IMG/VR virus record: IMGVR_UViG_3300027503_000057 | Span: 1-24,852 of that record | Source of the DNA: a virus | DNA length: 24,852 nucleotides | Strand: one strand, 5' to 3' | Shown here: positions 1 through 7,369 of the stretch, in pieces | Layout of the letters: every line of letters begins with the position of its first letter | Position numbering within the stretch: the first letter of the stretch is position 1 | Translations under genes and position numbers: made by a program | Notes under the pieces: generated by a model | Told to the model about the DNA's origin: nothing | The model's input: only the letters and a program-made list of their open reading frames with translations | Databases searched by the model: none

Positions 1-1543
1 CTTGGATGACGTTGTAAACATCGTCGCGGCTATTTAGCAGCAGGTTGCAGCTAAACCGTGGCTCTTGCCCTCCTTTGCCGTTGCTAACAAGCGCATTGCA
101 ATACTGACTGATTGAGTAGAAGTCATACCGATCCAAGCTGCTGGCAGGCACGGATGCGCCATAGCGGGTATTGGTAAGCAAATCCCACAAGCACCAAGCC
201 GGGTCATTGCACCAGGTAGCTGCGCCAAACGTTCCATCCCAAACGCCGGAGTAAGTTACACGTCCTAGATATGTTGTGGTGTCAACAGTGGCGTTAGATG
301 GAAGCTGAACTTTGATGCCACGCAACAGATATTTCCGGGTTGGAATGTTGCTGAACTGGCGAGCATCAAAACGCAAATACGCCAGTGCGCTGTTGGGGTA
401 GCGCAGTTTTTCGTCAATGATTTCTGTGTAGCTTTGCCAGTAAGTTTCGTTCTGAGTACGAGCGGTGGATGCGTCTGCGCTTGTGCGAACAACTTTGATG
501 TCTACAGGAAACGCACCATTCAACGTGATCACATAGTCACGCTGGTAGCGGTTGCTGGTTTTGCCGCTGATCGTGTCAGTAGCAACTGTGTTGTAACCGC
601 CGCCGTTGTACTGAACTTGGATTTCAAGGCTGACGGAAGAACCAACGATGTCGCCGTTCTCAAGAAATACCTGCAGGGCAGGCACCATCACAGTGATACG
701 AACGCGATCTACGTCAGAGTCGCTAATTGAACGAACGACTGGGACGGCATTGGTGACTTCAACGTTTACAGCCGTCTCGCTTTCTGTCCCAGCAAGATTG
801 GTGATATAACTCTGCGCCTGTGTGCCAGTGCGGGTGATGATCGTGTAGCCCTCAAAATTTGGATTGCCGCCCGAATCCAAAACAGGGGTGTCATCAAGGA
901 ATATGCCTTGGTTGCCGTTTTCAATGCCGTCAATTTCTCCTTCGCTAAGGAGATCCAGCACGGTTGCGTACTGAACGGACTGGAGTGAGTCGTCGGCTTC
1001 GACAGGCGTCCGGCTTCCACCGCCACCTCCACCACCGCCGCCGCCTTTACCGCCACCACCACCGCCGCCGCCGCCGCCAGCACCCGCAATGCCAAGACCC
1101 AGACCGGCGTTATGGACACGAATGCCGTTAGCAATGAACGTGTGATGACCTTCAACGGTCAGGTTGTAGACCGTGCCAGTACCCAGATCCTCCTTGCCGA
1201 CAATCGGGCGGAGGTGGTTGTTCCAGTCAACAAGGCAATCGTCTGAGCCGAGCGTCCCAATTTCGACGAAGGCGTTGAACTGGTTGAGAACCCAGTGGTT
1301 TGGTGTGGCATCAAGATGATCACCGCCCCAGAGCCGATACCGAACGACCCTTTCGTCCGCGTGCTCGTGGACCTTCAGGATCTTGGCGCTGTGAACTGTG
1401 CCCTGGTCGTCAAAACTCAGGACATAATCGTCCGCCTTTAATTCGTCGATGCGGCGACGGCCATCAGGCGTGGCAACAAGGGTGTGACCTAGAAAGCAGC
1501 CGCCACCGCCACCACCGCCACCAGCACCAACGATCCGTGTCAT
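1..1543 (-). CDS. J: Tail tip / host-specificity protein J, N-terminal part, with internal Hint domain (partial at left edge)
   Basis: An open frame starts at ATG 1543 and runs off the left edge, giving 514 codons in the window. From about residue 178 it follows lambda gpJ, the central tail-tip protein that contacts the receptor and triggers DNA ejection. Matching stretches include DLLSEGEIDG, DDTPVLD, YWQSYTEIIDEKLRYPNSAL, SGVWDGTF and WCLWDLLTNTRYG. Before that lie M1 to G15 with eight glycines in a row, a 130-residue intein-like domain (C16 to N145), and a poly-glycine linker of ten Gly, one Lys and ten Gly (about residues 156-176). The ATG overlaps the stop of the I-like gene (ATGA, 1540-1543), so the two are translationally coupled. 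Lambda J has a short polar N-terminus and no such insert. The receptor-binding C-terminus lies outside the window. Confidence 0.93.
   Translation of the reverse strand, partial: MTRIVGAGGGGGGGGCFLGHTLVATPDGRRRIDELKADDYVLSFDDQGTVHSAKILKVHEHADERVVRYRLWGGDHLDATPNHWVLNQFNAFVEIGTLGSDDCLVDWNNHLRPIVGKEDLGTGTVYNLTVEGHHTFIANGIRVHNAGLGLGIAGAGGGGGGGGGGKGGGGGGGGGGSRTPVEADDSLQSVQYATVLDLLSEGEIDGIENGNQGIFLDDTPVLDSGGNPNFEGYTIITRTGTQAQSYITNLAGTESETAVNVEVTNAVPVVRSISDSDVDRVRITVMVPALQVFLENGDIVGSSVSLEIQVQYNGGGYNTVATDTISGKTSNRYQRDYVITLNGAFPVDIKVVRTSADASTARTQNETYWQSYTEIIDEKLRYPNSALAYLRFDARQFSNIPTRKYLLRGIKVQLPSNATVDTTTYLGRVTYSGVWDGTFGAATWCNDPAWCLWDLLTNTRYGASVPASSLDRYDFYSISQYCNALVSNGKGGQEPRFSCNLLLNSRDDVYNVIQ
1109..1498 (-). 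other. Hint domain (mini-intein or A-type bacterial intein-like domain) inside J
   Basis: Residues C16 to N145 of the J frame form a complete Hint module of 130 aa. It opens with Cys and a block A-like segment (CFLGHTLVATPDG, then RRIDEL and DDYVLS). A block B-like motif with TPNH lies near its residues 65-68. It closes with block F/G-like VYNLTVEGHHTFIANG and a terminal VHN. These are the residues used for the N-terminal acyl shift (Cys), its activation (TxxH) and Asn cyclisation (His-Asn). There is no room for a homing endonuclease domain. The residue after the terminal Asn is Ala, not the Cys, Ser or Thr that standard inteins need. That pattern is typical of A-type bacterial intein-like (BIL) domains, which cleave and sometimes splice. 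Both sides are poly-glycine. Confidence 0.88.
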
Positions 1544-2211
1544 TTCAGTTGATCCACGTCAAGGCCGCTGGAGAGAACGGCTGATCCAACGTAGGCGCGA
1601 CCGTAAACAATCGGCACCGGCAAGCCTTGTTTTGCTGTGTTGACGATGCCAGAAAAACTGAACGATTCAAACTTGGACGCTTCCCTGCCGCGTTCTGTTG
1701 CAAAGGAAGTTTGGGATTGAGTAGGTGATGGAGAGATCGCTTGAGCGATGCCGCCAACAATCAAGGAAAGACCAATAAAACCAATAGCGCTTGCTGCTGC
1801 GCCACCAATCAAACCTGCTCCAGCGGCACTGCCCAAACCTGCACCCAAACCCAAGAAGCCGCCAGCAGCGGGACCGGCAATAATTGCAAGGGCTACAAGA
1901 CCGATACCAGCCAAGATTTGACCACCACCGCCTCCGCCACCAGCACCAGTCAGTACGGGGGTAATGCTGAAGACTTCACGCTCACTCCAAGGCAGTACCA
2001 GTGGGGCTGCGTTTTCGTTGGTAACTTTTTCCTTGCTGATAGTTACGCGATAGCCAACTCCGTCTTGCTCGCTATCAATTAACCACTGAGTTAGCCATGG
2101 AAAATTTACACACAACGCCTTAAGTGCTTGCGCTGGGGTGTCGGCTTCAAATTCAAAACGGCACTGTCCCAGCTTTTTGCGGAGTGCGCCGTAGACCTTA
2201 ACGACTTTCAT
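1540..2211 (-). CDS. I: Tail assembly protein I-like
   Basis: This 223-aa protein is the same length as lambda gpI and similar in layout. A small alpha/beta N-terminus (MKVVKVYGALRKKLG, residues 1-90) leads into a glycine run. A long hydrophobic Gly/Ala-rich section (about 97-160) follows, and the C-terminus carries SFSGIVNTAKQGLPVPIVYGRAYVGS, like the 'NVLPVLYGEMRVGS' segment of lambda I. In lambda, I is needed to assemble the tail-tip initiator complex together with J, K and L. The gene overlaps K upstream by 14 bases and J downstream by 4 bases, which suggests coupled translation. The glycine run resembles the poly-Gly of the downstream J protein. Confidence 0.9.
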   Translation of the reverse strand: MKVVKVYGALRKKLGQCRFEFEADTPAQALKALCVNFPWLTQWLIDSEQDGVGYRVTISKEKVTNENAAPLVLPWSEREVFSITPVLTGAGGGGGGGQILAGIGLVALAIIAGPAAGGFLGLGAGLGSAAGAGLIGGAAASAIGFIGLSLIVGGIAQAISPSPTQSQTSFATERGREASKFESFSFSGIVNTAKQGLPVPIVYGRAYVGSAVLSSGLDVDQLK

Positions 2212-2911
2212 GCCGTAGAGCCTTGGCAGTGCTCTTCAAATAATAACCGCCGTATATGTCCCTGCTACTGAGTCGGCCTTGCATGTGGTGCAGAATCAGC
2301 TGATCGCCCAAGTACACCGCCGCGTGGTTTGGCAGCGGGGATTCCAGCTGCATCAAAATTGCGTCCCCGTACTGCAGTTCCTCCAAGGGGATCGGGTAAA
2401 AGCCCTCGCTTGCAAAATTGTCTAGGTATAAATTCTCGCCGTTCAGCCAGAAACGGTCACGACGGTCGTAGTCGCGCAGATTCAGTCCAAATTCGCGGTT
2501 GTACCAGTCGCGGCACAGCGTGTAGCAATCCACCACGCCAAATACAAATTCCCGCCCGACATACGGAAGCTCGAAGCCGTCAGGCTCGCAATATCCCCAC
2601 TGCTCGGTCTGCGGATTAACAATGTGCCAGGGCAGAGCTGATTTTTCGCAGGCAACGCGATCAGCCTGTGATGGGGCAGGATTGCTCTTTGGATGGCTGT
2701 GGATAACGGCAATGATCTCGCCTTTTTCCTCCACTGCTACATAATCCGCCGGGTCCAGCACAAAATGCTCGTCGGGCGTTTCCGCCATGTTGCGGCAGGG
2801 GAAATACCGCTTGCGACCTTTGACAACTGCAACCAGACCGACGGATTCCTGAGGGAAGCATTCTTTGGCGTGCTCCAATGCTGCGTTTTTGATCGAATCG
2901 CTCAGTTTCAT
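2198..2911 (-). CDS. K: Tail tip protein K-like: JAMM protease plus NlpC/P60 domain
   Basis: A 237-aa protein with two enzymatic modules in the lambda gpK order. The N-terminal MPN/JAMM domain has E22, the zinc motif H71-S-H73 and the downstream S81 and D84, so its metalloprotease residues are intact. The C-terminal NlpC/P60 domain has the nucleophile C129 (GVVDCYTLCRDW), H196 (LPNHAAVYLG) and H208, so it is predicted to act as a cell-wall peptidase. This family acts at the tail tip and probably processes tail components or opens peptidoglycan during DNA entry. The start ATG shares one base with the stop of L (TGATG at 2909-2913). Length is somewhat greater than lambda K (about 200 aa). Confidence 0.92.
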   Translation of the reverse strand: MKLSDSIKNAALEHAKECFPQESVGLVAVVKGRKRYFPCRNMAETPDEHFVLDPADYVAVEEKGEIIAVIHSHPKSNPAPSQADRVACEKSALPWHIVNPQTEQWGYCEPDGFELPYVGREFVFGVVDCYTLCRDWYNREFGLNLRDYDRRDRFWLNGENLYLDNFASEGFYPIPLEELQYGDAILMQLESPLPNHAAVYLGDQLILHHMQGRLSSRDIYGGYYLKSTAKALRHESR

Positions 2912-3801
2912 CAGAACAGTCCGGCACTAGGGAAGGAGCCAAAAGGCAGCTCGGCGGTTTCACCGAAGCGCAATTTGCAGGAGCCAAGCCGCTTGCCGCA
3001 TTGGTCTTGCGCCAGTGTTGCCACAACGTTGTCGTTGGCGTCCCAGTAGTTGCTGCCTGTATAGCCGCATTCGGTACTGCGGTATTTCCACTGACAGATG
3101 TTTGCAATGATCTGGCGCTTGGGAAGCATCACGCCGGGCAGGTCAAACTTGCTGGCAAGCTCGAAGCTGACAGAATCGCGGGATTCGTTGGCTTTGCGGT
3201 CCACATACCAGATCTCGTCTGGGAATTTGGCGTGAGGGTCAGCCGCCGCTTCGCCGTCTAGGTATTTTTTCAGTGTGCGAATACGCTTCACTGTTGCGCC
3301 ACCCAGATCGTTGCCCGCAGTGGTGGCATTCACCAGCAGCAAAAGGGTTGTGATGGTGCCATCCAAGTTGGCGACCGTCAGCGTTGGCCGGGGCAGCGTG
3401 CCCGTGTTGGTGTAATCGAAGCCTTCAGCCTGTATTGGTAGGCGTGTGTAGCTGTTGCCGTTCCAAGTGATGTTGCCGGTGACATTTGCGTTGACGCCGT
3501 TATGCCAGCGGTACACATCGCTGCTGCCATGAAGTGAACTGTCCAAATGCAGCTCGAAGAGTTCGATGACCGCGCTGGGGGCTAATGCGGCAAGTTCTTC
3601 GTAGACACTTGAAATTGCAGTCCAGACAACCGTGTTATCGGTGACGGTGCTGCCAATGTCGGTGCCCCAAGTTGGTTCGCTGGCGGCTGATGTACCGGCA
3701 GTGGTACAGCGGAAAACTAAGCCGCTGGCCTGCAGCGCAGAAGCGCGAACAATATCGCCAACGACATAGGCGGTAGCACTAGCCCAGGCTGCGTATGCCA
3801 T
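2911..3801 (-). CDS. L: Tail tip protein L-like with an extra N-terminal beta module
   Basis: A 296-aa protein. Residues about 75-296 match the lambda gpL family (tail-tip complex). The C-terminal part has four cysteines in L-like context: C236 (NICQW), C245 (TECGYTG), C268 (DQCGK) and C275 (GSCKLRFG). Lambda gpL is reported to bind an iron-sulfur cluster through cysteines in this region. Residues 1-65 are an addition not found in lambda L: a small module of the type YVVGDIVR...FRCTTAGTS...EPTWGT...TVTDNTVVW, common in phage structural proteins and resembling small carbohydrate-binding or Ig-like units. It sits directly between the M-like and K-like genes, and the start ATG at 3801 shares one base with the stop of M. 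Confidence 0.9.
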   Translation of the reverse strand: MAYAAWASATAYVVGDIVRASALQASGLVFRCTTAGTSAASEPTWGTDIGSTVTDNTVVWTAISSVYEELAALAPSAVIELFELHLDSSLHGSSDVYRWHNGVNANVTGNITWNGNSYTRLPIQAEGFDYTNTGTLPRPTLTVANLDGTITTLLLLVNATTAGNDLGGATVKRIRTLKKYLDGEAAADPHAKFPDEIWYVDRKANESRDSVSFELASKFDLPGVMLPKRQIIANICQWKYRSTECGYTGSNYWDANDNVVATLAQDQCGKRLGSCKLRFGETAELPFGSFPSAGLF

Positions 3802-4142
3802 TAGGGTTCAAATACCTGCCGGAAAGTTACGTCGATACGGCTGCGCTGGTGGTCATACATCTCACGAGTCCAGCTGGGGCAGATCCACTTGTAAGACGAT
3901 GCCGTGTCCGGCGGGCTCCAGTCAAAACTTGCGGAATCGGCAGCGCGAGCGTTTAGGAAGGTCTCAATAGTGTCCGCGTCAGTATCCGTGACGTTAAAGG
4001 TCAGTCGCCATTCCTTCGGGTTTTGATTGAGGCCATAAGTCAGGCGTTGCTGGTAGCCGTCGCCAAATTGCACCGTGCGAACAGCTGGATTGCTGGTCTT
4101 GCTGGCGCTGTAAACAGGGTCGAAATCAGGGAAAGTAGCCAT
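3801..4142 (-). CDS. M: Minor tail protein M-like
   Basis: A 113-aa protein of the phage minor tail M family (lambda gpM is 109 aa). Typical features are the FPDFDPVYSASKT opening, VQFGDGYQQRLTYGLN, a run ending in FDWSPPDT, and a terminal RQVFEP. In lambda, gpM acts after the tape measure and the tail-tip initiator and joins the tip to the tube. Its ATG at 4142 overlaps the last base of the tape-measure stop. Codon use is high-GC, like the capsid genes and unlike the upstream tape measure. Confidence 0.9.
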   Translation of the reverse strand: MATFPDFDPVYSASKTSNPAVRTVQFGDGYQQRLTYGLNQNPKEWRLTFNVTDTDADTIETFLNARAADSASFDWSPPDTASSYKWICPSWTREMYDHQRSRIDVTFRQVFEP

Positions 4143-6721
4143 CAGACTCCAGCGAGTAGACCGCCAGGACGTTTTTGCTTGATCAGTTCTTGCTGAACCG
4201 CAAGACCGATTGCCTTACCGAGTTGGTTGGCACCTTGTTCGTTGCCCTCCACACTACTGCCGCTGGCATCGACGTTCACCGTCACACTGGTGGCCCCGCC
4301 TGCACCAAGCTGATTGTTGGGGACAATCGTGCCCGAACGGCCTGGGACGAATAGTTCAGGACCACGCTCGCCAACCATGTAGGGAGTTCCGCCTGCAACG
4401 GAACCTCCTGTAGCCTTACCTTTTAATCCACCTGTGAGGAATGAGAAAAAGCCTATTCCGTCCGTACCTGCCAGGCTCTGTAAACCCGCATTAAGAAATA
4501 CTTTCGAGAGACTGATTAAAGTTTGCCGTAGCGCACTATTCCAGTCAAGAGTGCCTGTTATTAGTTCCCCTAGTACATCTGTAACAGCACGCCCTGTAGC
4601 ATTAAGCGCGTCTGTCATAGCCTGAACACCTGCTGTATTCTTTTCCCATGTTATTTCTGCAGCATCTACTTCATTTAATTTGTTTGTTAGTACCGTGATT
4701 TCTTGATTTAGTTCGGCCACCCTATCTTTGAAATCCGTCAACTGCTCAGGGTCAAAGGCCTCTGGTTTTGCTAGTTGCTGTGTAAGTACGTCCAATTCCT
4801 GGAAACGAGGACCTAAAATATCTTGGCGTCTTTCCGCTTGAGTAATAGTAAGCTGCTCCAATGGAGTCTTAAATTCAGGTTTTTGTACTCCGCGAATTTG
4901 CTCTTCAAAAGCAAACACTCGTTGTTCTTTCCGCAGCGCTTTTTCGAGTTTTAACGCTTCGTACCGTCTAGCCAGAGATAGTTTTTCTAGCTCGGCTTCT
5001 TCCTTCAAGTTTTTTAGACGTAAATCGAAAAGTTTTACTGTTTCCGTAACGGTGCCATTTCTCTGTGCATCTATTAGTGCTGCACTGCGTTCGATTTCCA
5101 GCGAATTAAACTCAAGACGTGTACGAGCGTCAATAAGGTTGTACCTGTCGTACATACCGTTTAATTGACCTTTCTCAAGCTCTGAAGCACGGATAGTTAG
5201 CTCCAGTAGTTGCTTGTGTTCTTCCGTAATAGCGGCTCCTACTTGTAAACGATTAGATTGGATTTGAAGACGTCTTTCTTCAGCAGCAAGGCTTAATTGA
5301 TTTAACTCGGCTTGGTACGCAGCATCAGCTTGCGCATCTCTACGCTTACGTTCTTCTAGCGTAATTCCTTCGTCCAAAGCTCTTAAATTTTTCTTCTGTT
5401 GTATTTCTTTCTCAAGGGAAGCAATGTATTTTTGCTGATTTTGATAACGTTCAAACTCTTTTGTACTGTTTATACCTGCTAAGAGAGCCTGAGCCTGCGC
5501 TAGTTGCGTTTGTTTTTTAGATAACTCCTCCGCATCTCTTGCTTGATCTGTAATATCCGGTTGGACACCTCCACGTTGTCCGGGGCCGTACAGTAGATCT
5601 GATAAACCTGCTGTAAATTGTGCGTACACTGAATATATCTGAAGGCCTAATTCTTTGAGCTTTTTGATAAGTTTATCTGTGGCTTTTCCGTTTCGTTCTA
5701 AGGCGTCCACACCTTCAGTGCCTAGTACACTAACCAACTGTGCTTTGGCCAACGCAGCTGCACGGGCAGTCTGTCCGGACTGCTGCAATCCTGATATAAG
5801 TCTTTTTAGACGTGGGTCAAGCCTACCTACAGCCTGTTCCAGGTAACCTACTGCGTCACCGTCTTCCCTAAGCGACGCGGCAAACTCTTTAGCTGAAGCG
5901 GCGCTTTTATCGAAAACTGTACCAAGTGCGCTCAGACCAATTTGAAGTCCAAAGCCTCCTGGTCCGCCTCCTGCAGCCAGAGCCCCTGCAGCACCGCCGA
6001 CAATCGAACCGGCTCCTCCTCCGAAAAGTAGGGGAAAGCCGGCTCCTAGAAGAAGATCTTCTTGGAGGCGCTGGCGCCTTTCCTCTAACTGTTTGCGCTG
6101 TTTAAGTCTATTATTTAATTCCTCTTGTATGCGTACTGCCCTAGCGTCTAAGATTGCTTGCTTTTGTTTTTCTTGCGTTATTTTTTGCTCCTCGTAGTAT
6201 TGACGACGCGCTAAATCAGCCTCCAAAGAATCAAGTTCAGTTGTAGGACCAATCGCTAAACCTTGTTGTTGACGAGCATCCTGCATCAACTGGTTCAGAC
6301 GCCGTTCTAGTTCCTCTGTCTGAGCACTAGCTTGTGCGAGAGCGTTTGCAAAGTTTTTTACGTCAGCAGTCTGAGCCGAAAAACCGCCTTTCTTTATAGC
6401 TACATTGCGTAAAACTGTCTGAAAAACTTCAGCTTGTTGTGCTGCTCCTTGGAGAGTATTACTAAACTTTGCCGTTCCGTTTGTAGCTTCTCTGGCAAAG
6501 TTTTTTATGGGTTCAAATGCAATTCGAAGTTTATCTCCCAGTTTGCCTGCACCAGGGGCGAGTAGATTAAAAGACTTGTTTAGATCCTGCGTTAAACGAT
6601 TTAGTTGCCCAATAGCAGCTGTGACTTTTGTAAGACGGTCTGTGCCGACAACGTTCAGATTTATTACGGCTGAATAACTGGCCACGGCCCTGGCACGGTT
6701 CTGTTTAACCAGTTTACGCAC
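4142..6721 (-). CDS. H: Tail tape measure protein (lambda H-like)
   Basis: An 859-aa protein in the tape-measure position after the G/GT chaperones. It has long charged coiled-coil stretches (about residues 130-222 and 400-700), a Gly-rich hydrophobic membrane-like segment (about 223-270), and the usual tape-measure C-terminal motif GGTPYMVGERGPELFVP (about 775-792). Its length sets tail length, and it is expected to help move DNA across the host membrane. The start is GTG at 6721, without a clear Shine-Dalgarno sequence and directly after a terminator-like hairpin, so the start is less certain than the frame. From about 4410 to 6720 the DNA is much richer in A+T, with many TTA, CTA, GTA and ATA codons. 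The last 90 or so codons return to the high-GC pattern, which points to a mosaic gene. Confidence 0.93.
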   Translation of the reverse strand: MRKLVKQNRARAVASYSAVINLNVVGTDRLTKVTAAIGQLNRLTQDLNKSFNLLAPGAGKLGDKLRIAFEPIKNFAREATNGTAKFSNTLQGAAQQAEVFQTVLRNVAIKKGGFSAQTADVKNFANALAQASAQTEELERRLNQLMQDARQQQGLAIGPTTELDSLEADLARRQYYEEQKITQEKQKQAILDARAVRIQEELNNRLKQRKQLEERRQRLQEDLLLGAGFPLLFGGGAGSIVGGAAGALAAGGGPGGFGLQIGLSALGTVFDKSAASAKEFAASLREDGDAVGYLEQAVGRLDPRLKRLISGLQQSGQTARAAALAKAQLVSVLGTEGVDALERNGKATDKLIKKLKELGLQIYSVYAQFTAGLSDLLYGPGQRGGVQPDITDQARDAEELSKKQTQLAQAQALLAGINSTKEFERYQNQQKYIASLEKEIQQKKNLRALDEGITLEERKRRDAQADAAYQAELNQLSLAAEERRLQIQSNRLQVGAAITEEHKQLLELTIRASELEKGQLNGMYDRYNLIDARTRLEFNSLEIERSAALIDAQRNGTVTETVKLFDLRLKNLKEEAELEKLSLARRYEALKLEKALRKEQRVFAFEEQIRGVQKPEFKTPLEQLTITQAERRQDILGPRFQELDVLTQQLAKPEAFDPEQLTDFKDRVAELNQEITVLTNKLNEVDAAEITWEKNTAGVQAMTDALNATGRAVTDVLGELITGTLDWNSALRQTLISLSKVFLNAGLQSLAGTDGIGFFSFLTGGLKGKATGGSVAGGTPYMVGERGPELFVPGRSGTIVPNNQLGAGGATSVTVNVDASGSSVEGNEQGANQLGKAIGLAVQQELIKQKRPGGLLAGV

Positions 6722-6722
6722 G

Positions 6723-6748
6723 AAAAAGCCGCCGGGGTTAGCGGCGGC
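6723..6748 (-). terminator. Terminator-like hairpin between GT and the tape measure
   Basis: On the minus strand a perfect 7-bp stem, GCCGCCG (6748-6742) with CGGCGGC (6734-6728), encloses a 7-nt loop containing the GT stop codon TAA (6740-6738). Five T residues follow (6727-6723). The tape-measure GTG begins two bases further on. The form is that of an intrinsic terminator, but it sits inside the tail operon. Confidence 0.7.
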
Positions 6749-7273
6749 GTTTGGCCTTCTCGATCTCCTTTTCCTGGTCCTCGTTCAGAATCTGAAAATA
6801 GGCGCTCCAGCCGAGGATTTCCTCGGCGGTCATGGTGGTGCGAACTTGTGTAAGGGTTAGTCCCAGTTCTTTGGCGATGCCGAATTGCAGTAGGAGCCAG
6901 TTGTCCTTACGGAGTTCGGCACTCAGGATTTTGGGTCGATTGCCCCGGTTTCGTCGTCCGTCAGGATTGCCAGCATCAGGGCTTGCAGGTCTTTGTCCTT
7001 GACCTCGTTTTTGAGCACATCAATCTCGCCAGCGTTGAAGAGGCGGATGCCGTTTTCGTCGAGGGCTTTGTTGATCAGTAGTTGCAGGGCAAAGGCGTTG
7101 GCGTCGTCGGATTTGGCTTGTTTTTGAGCGCGTTCACGCTCCGCCATCGTCAGAGGAGTCACCCACATTTCAAAAACGCTGCCGTCGGATAGTTCGACGG
7201 TCTTTTTACTGGGCTCCAGGTTGGCCGCCTTGCGGAGGCGTTCGATGGCGCTCAATGCTGCGGGAGCAGGCAT
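6738..7273 (-). CDS. Tail assembly chaperone GT (-1 frameshift product of G)
   Basis: If ribosomes slip -1 on the CCCAAAA heptamer (6935-6929), the G frame continues past its TGA (6925-6923) into a second frame, which stays open to TAA 6740-6738. This adds 63 residues to the first 115, making 178 aa. The extension contains LRKDNWLLLQFGIAKELG, VRTTMTAEEILGWSAYFQILNE and a basic end. This is the W-x-A-Y-F pattern of lambda gpT-type regions, which contact the tail tube subunit. The T frame has no good start of its own near its beginning and lies between G and the tape measure, as in lambda. The product is inferred from sequence. Confidence 0.85.
6878..6935 (-). promoter_or_regulatory. Programmed -1 frameshift signal (CCCAAAA slippery site plus stem)
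   Basis: The G frame reads GAC CCA AAA TCC TGA, so C CCA AAA fits the X XXY YYZ rule exactly in frame. Seven nucleotides after it, TGCCGAA (6921-6915) can pair with TTCGGCA (6884-6878) as a perfect 7-bp stem over a roughly 30-nt loop. This is the normal spacing for a stimulating RNA structure. Lambda uses GGGAAAG at the same place between G and T. Confidence 0.85.
6923..7273 (-). CDS. Tail assembly chaperone G-like
   Basis: A 116-aa protein, MPAPAALSAIERLRKAAN to DDETGAIDPKS, that ends at TGA 6925-6923. Position (after the tail tube, before the tape measure), length and the frameshift at its 3' end identify it as the G-type chaperone, which coats the tape measure during tail assembly. The fold is expected to be small and helical, with a beta-rich start (KKTVELSDGSVFEMWVTPLT). 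Its ATG at 7273 lies about 45 bases after the terminator that follows the tail-tube gene, so it needs read-through or its own promoter. I saw no convincing promoter there. Confidence 0.88.
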   Translation of the reverse strand: MPAPAALSAIERLRKAANLEPSKKTVELSDGSVFEMWVTPLTMAERERAQKQAKSDDANAFALQLLINKALDENGIRLFNAGEIDVLKNEVKDKDLQALMLAILTDDETGAIDPKS

Positions 7274-7315
7274 GTGATTTCAGTTTGGTCTGGTACTACT
7301 GTAGCGGACTAGAAG

Positions 7316-7346
7316 AAATAAAAAACCCCGGCGGTGAGGCCGGGGT
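7316..7346 (-). terminator. Intrinsic terminator after the tail tube gene
   Basis: On the minus strand ACCCCGGC (7346-7339) pairs with GCCGGGGT (7332-7325) over a 6-nt loop. A T-rich tract follows (TTTTT then ATTT). It lies about 24 bases past the tail-tube stop and probably limits transcription of the downstream tail genes relative to the abundant tube protein. Confidence 0.9.
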
Positions 7347-7369
7347 CGGGTCTTCGTCCGTACTGATTA

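Noticed and set aside
1018-1080. CCGCCACC-type simple repeat as a tandem-repeat or CRISPR-like element
   Set aside because: It is in-frame glycine coding (GGN codons) of the J linker. There are no spacers and no repeat units of CRISPR length.
766-1155. Separate minus-strand ORFs (766-1155, 265-492, 34-237) in the left part
   Set aside because: They are in other frames of the J gene, which is open from 1543 to the edge and matches gpJ.
1109-1498. Classical splicing intein with homing endonuclease
   Set aside because: At 130 aa it is too short for an endonuclease domain, and the +1 residue is Ala. Mini-intein or BIL is the better description.
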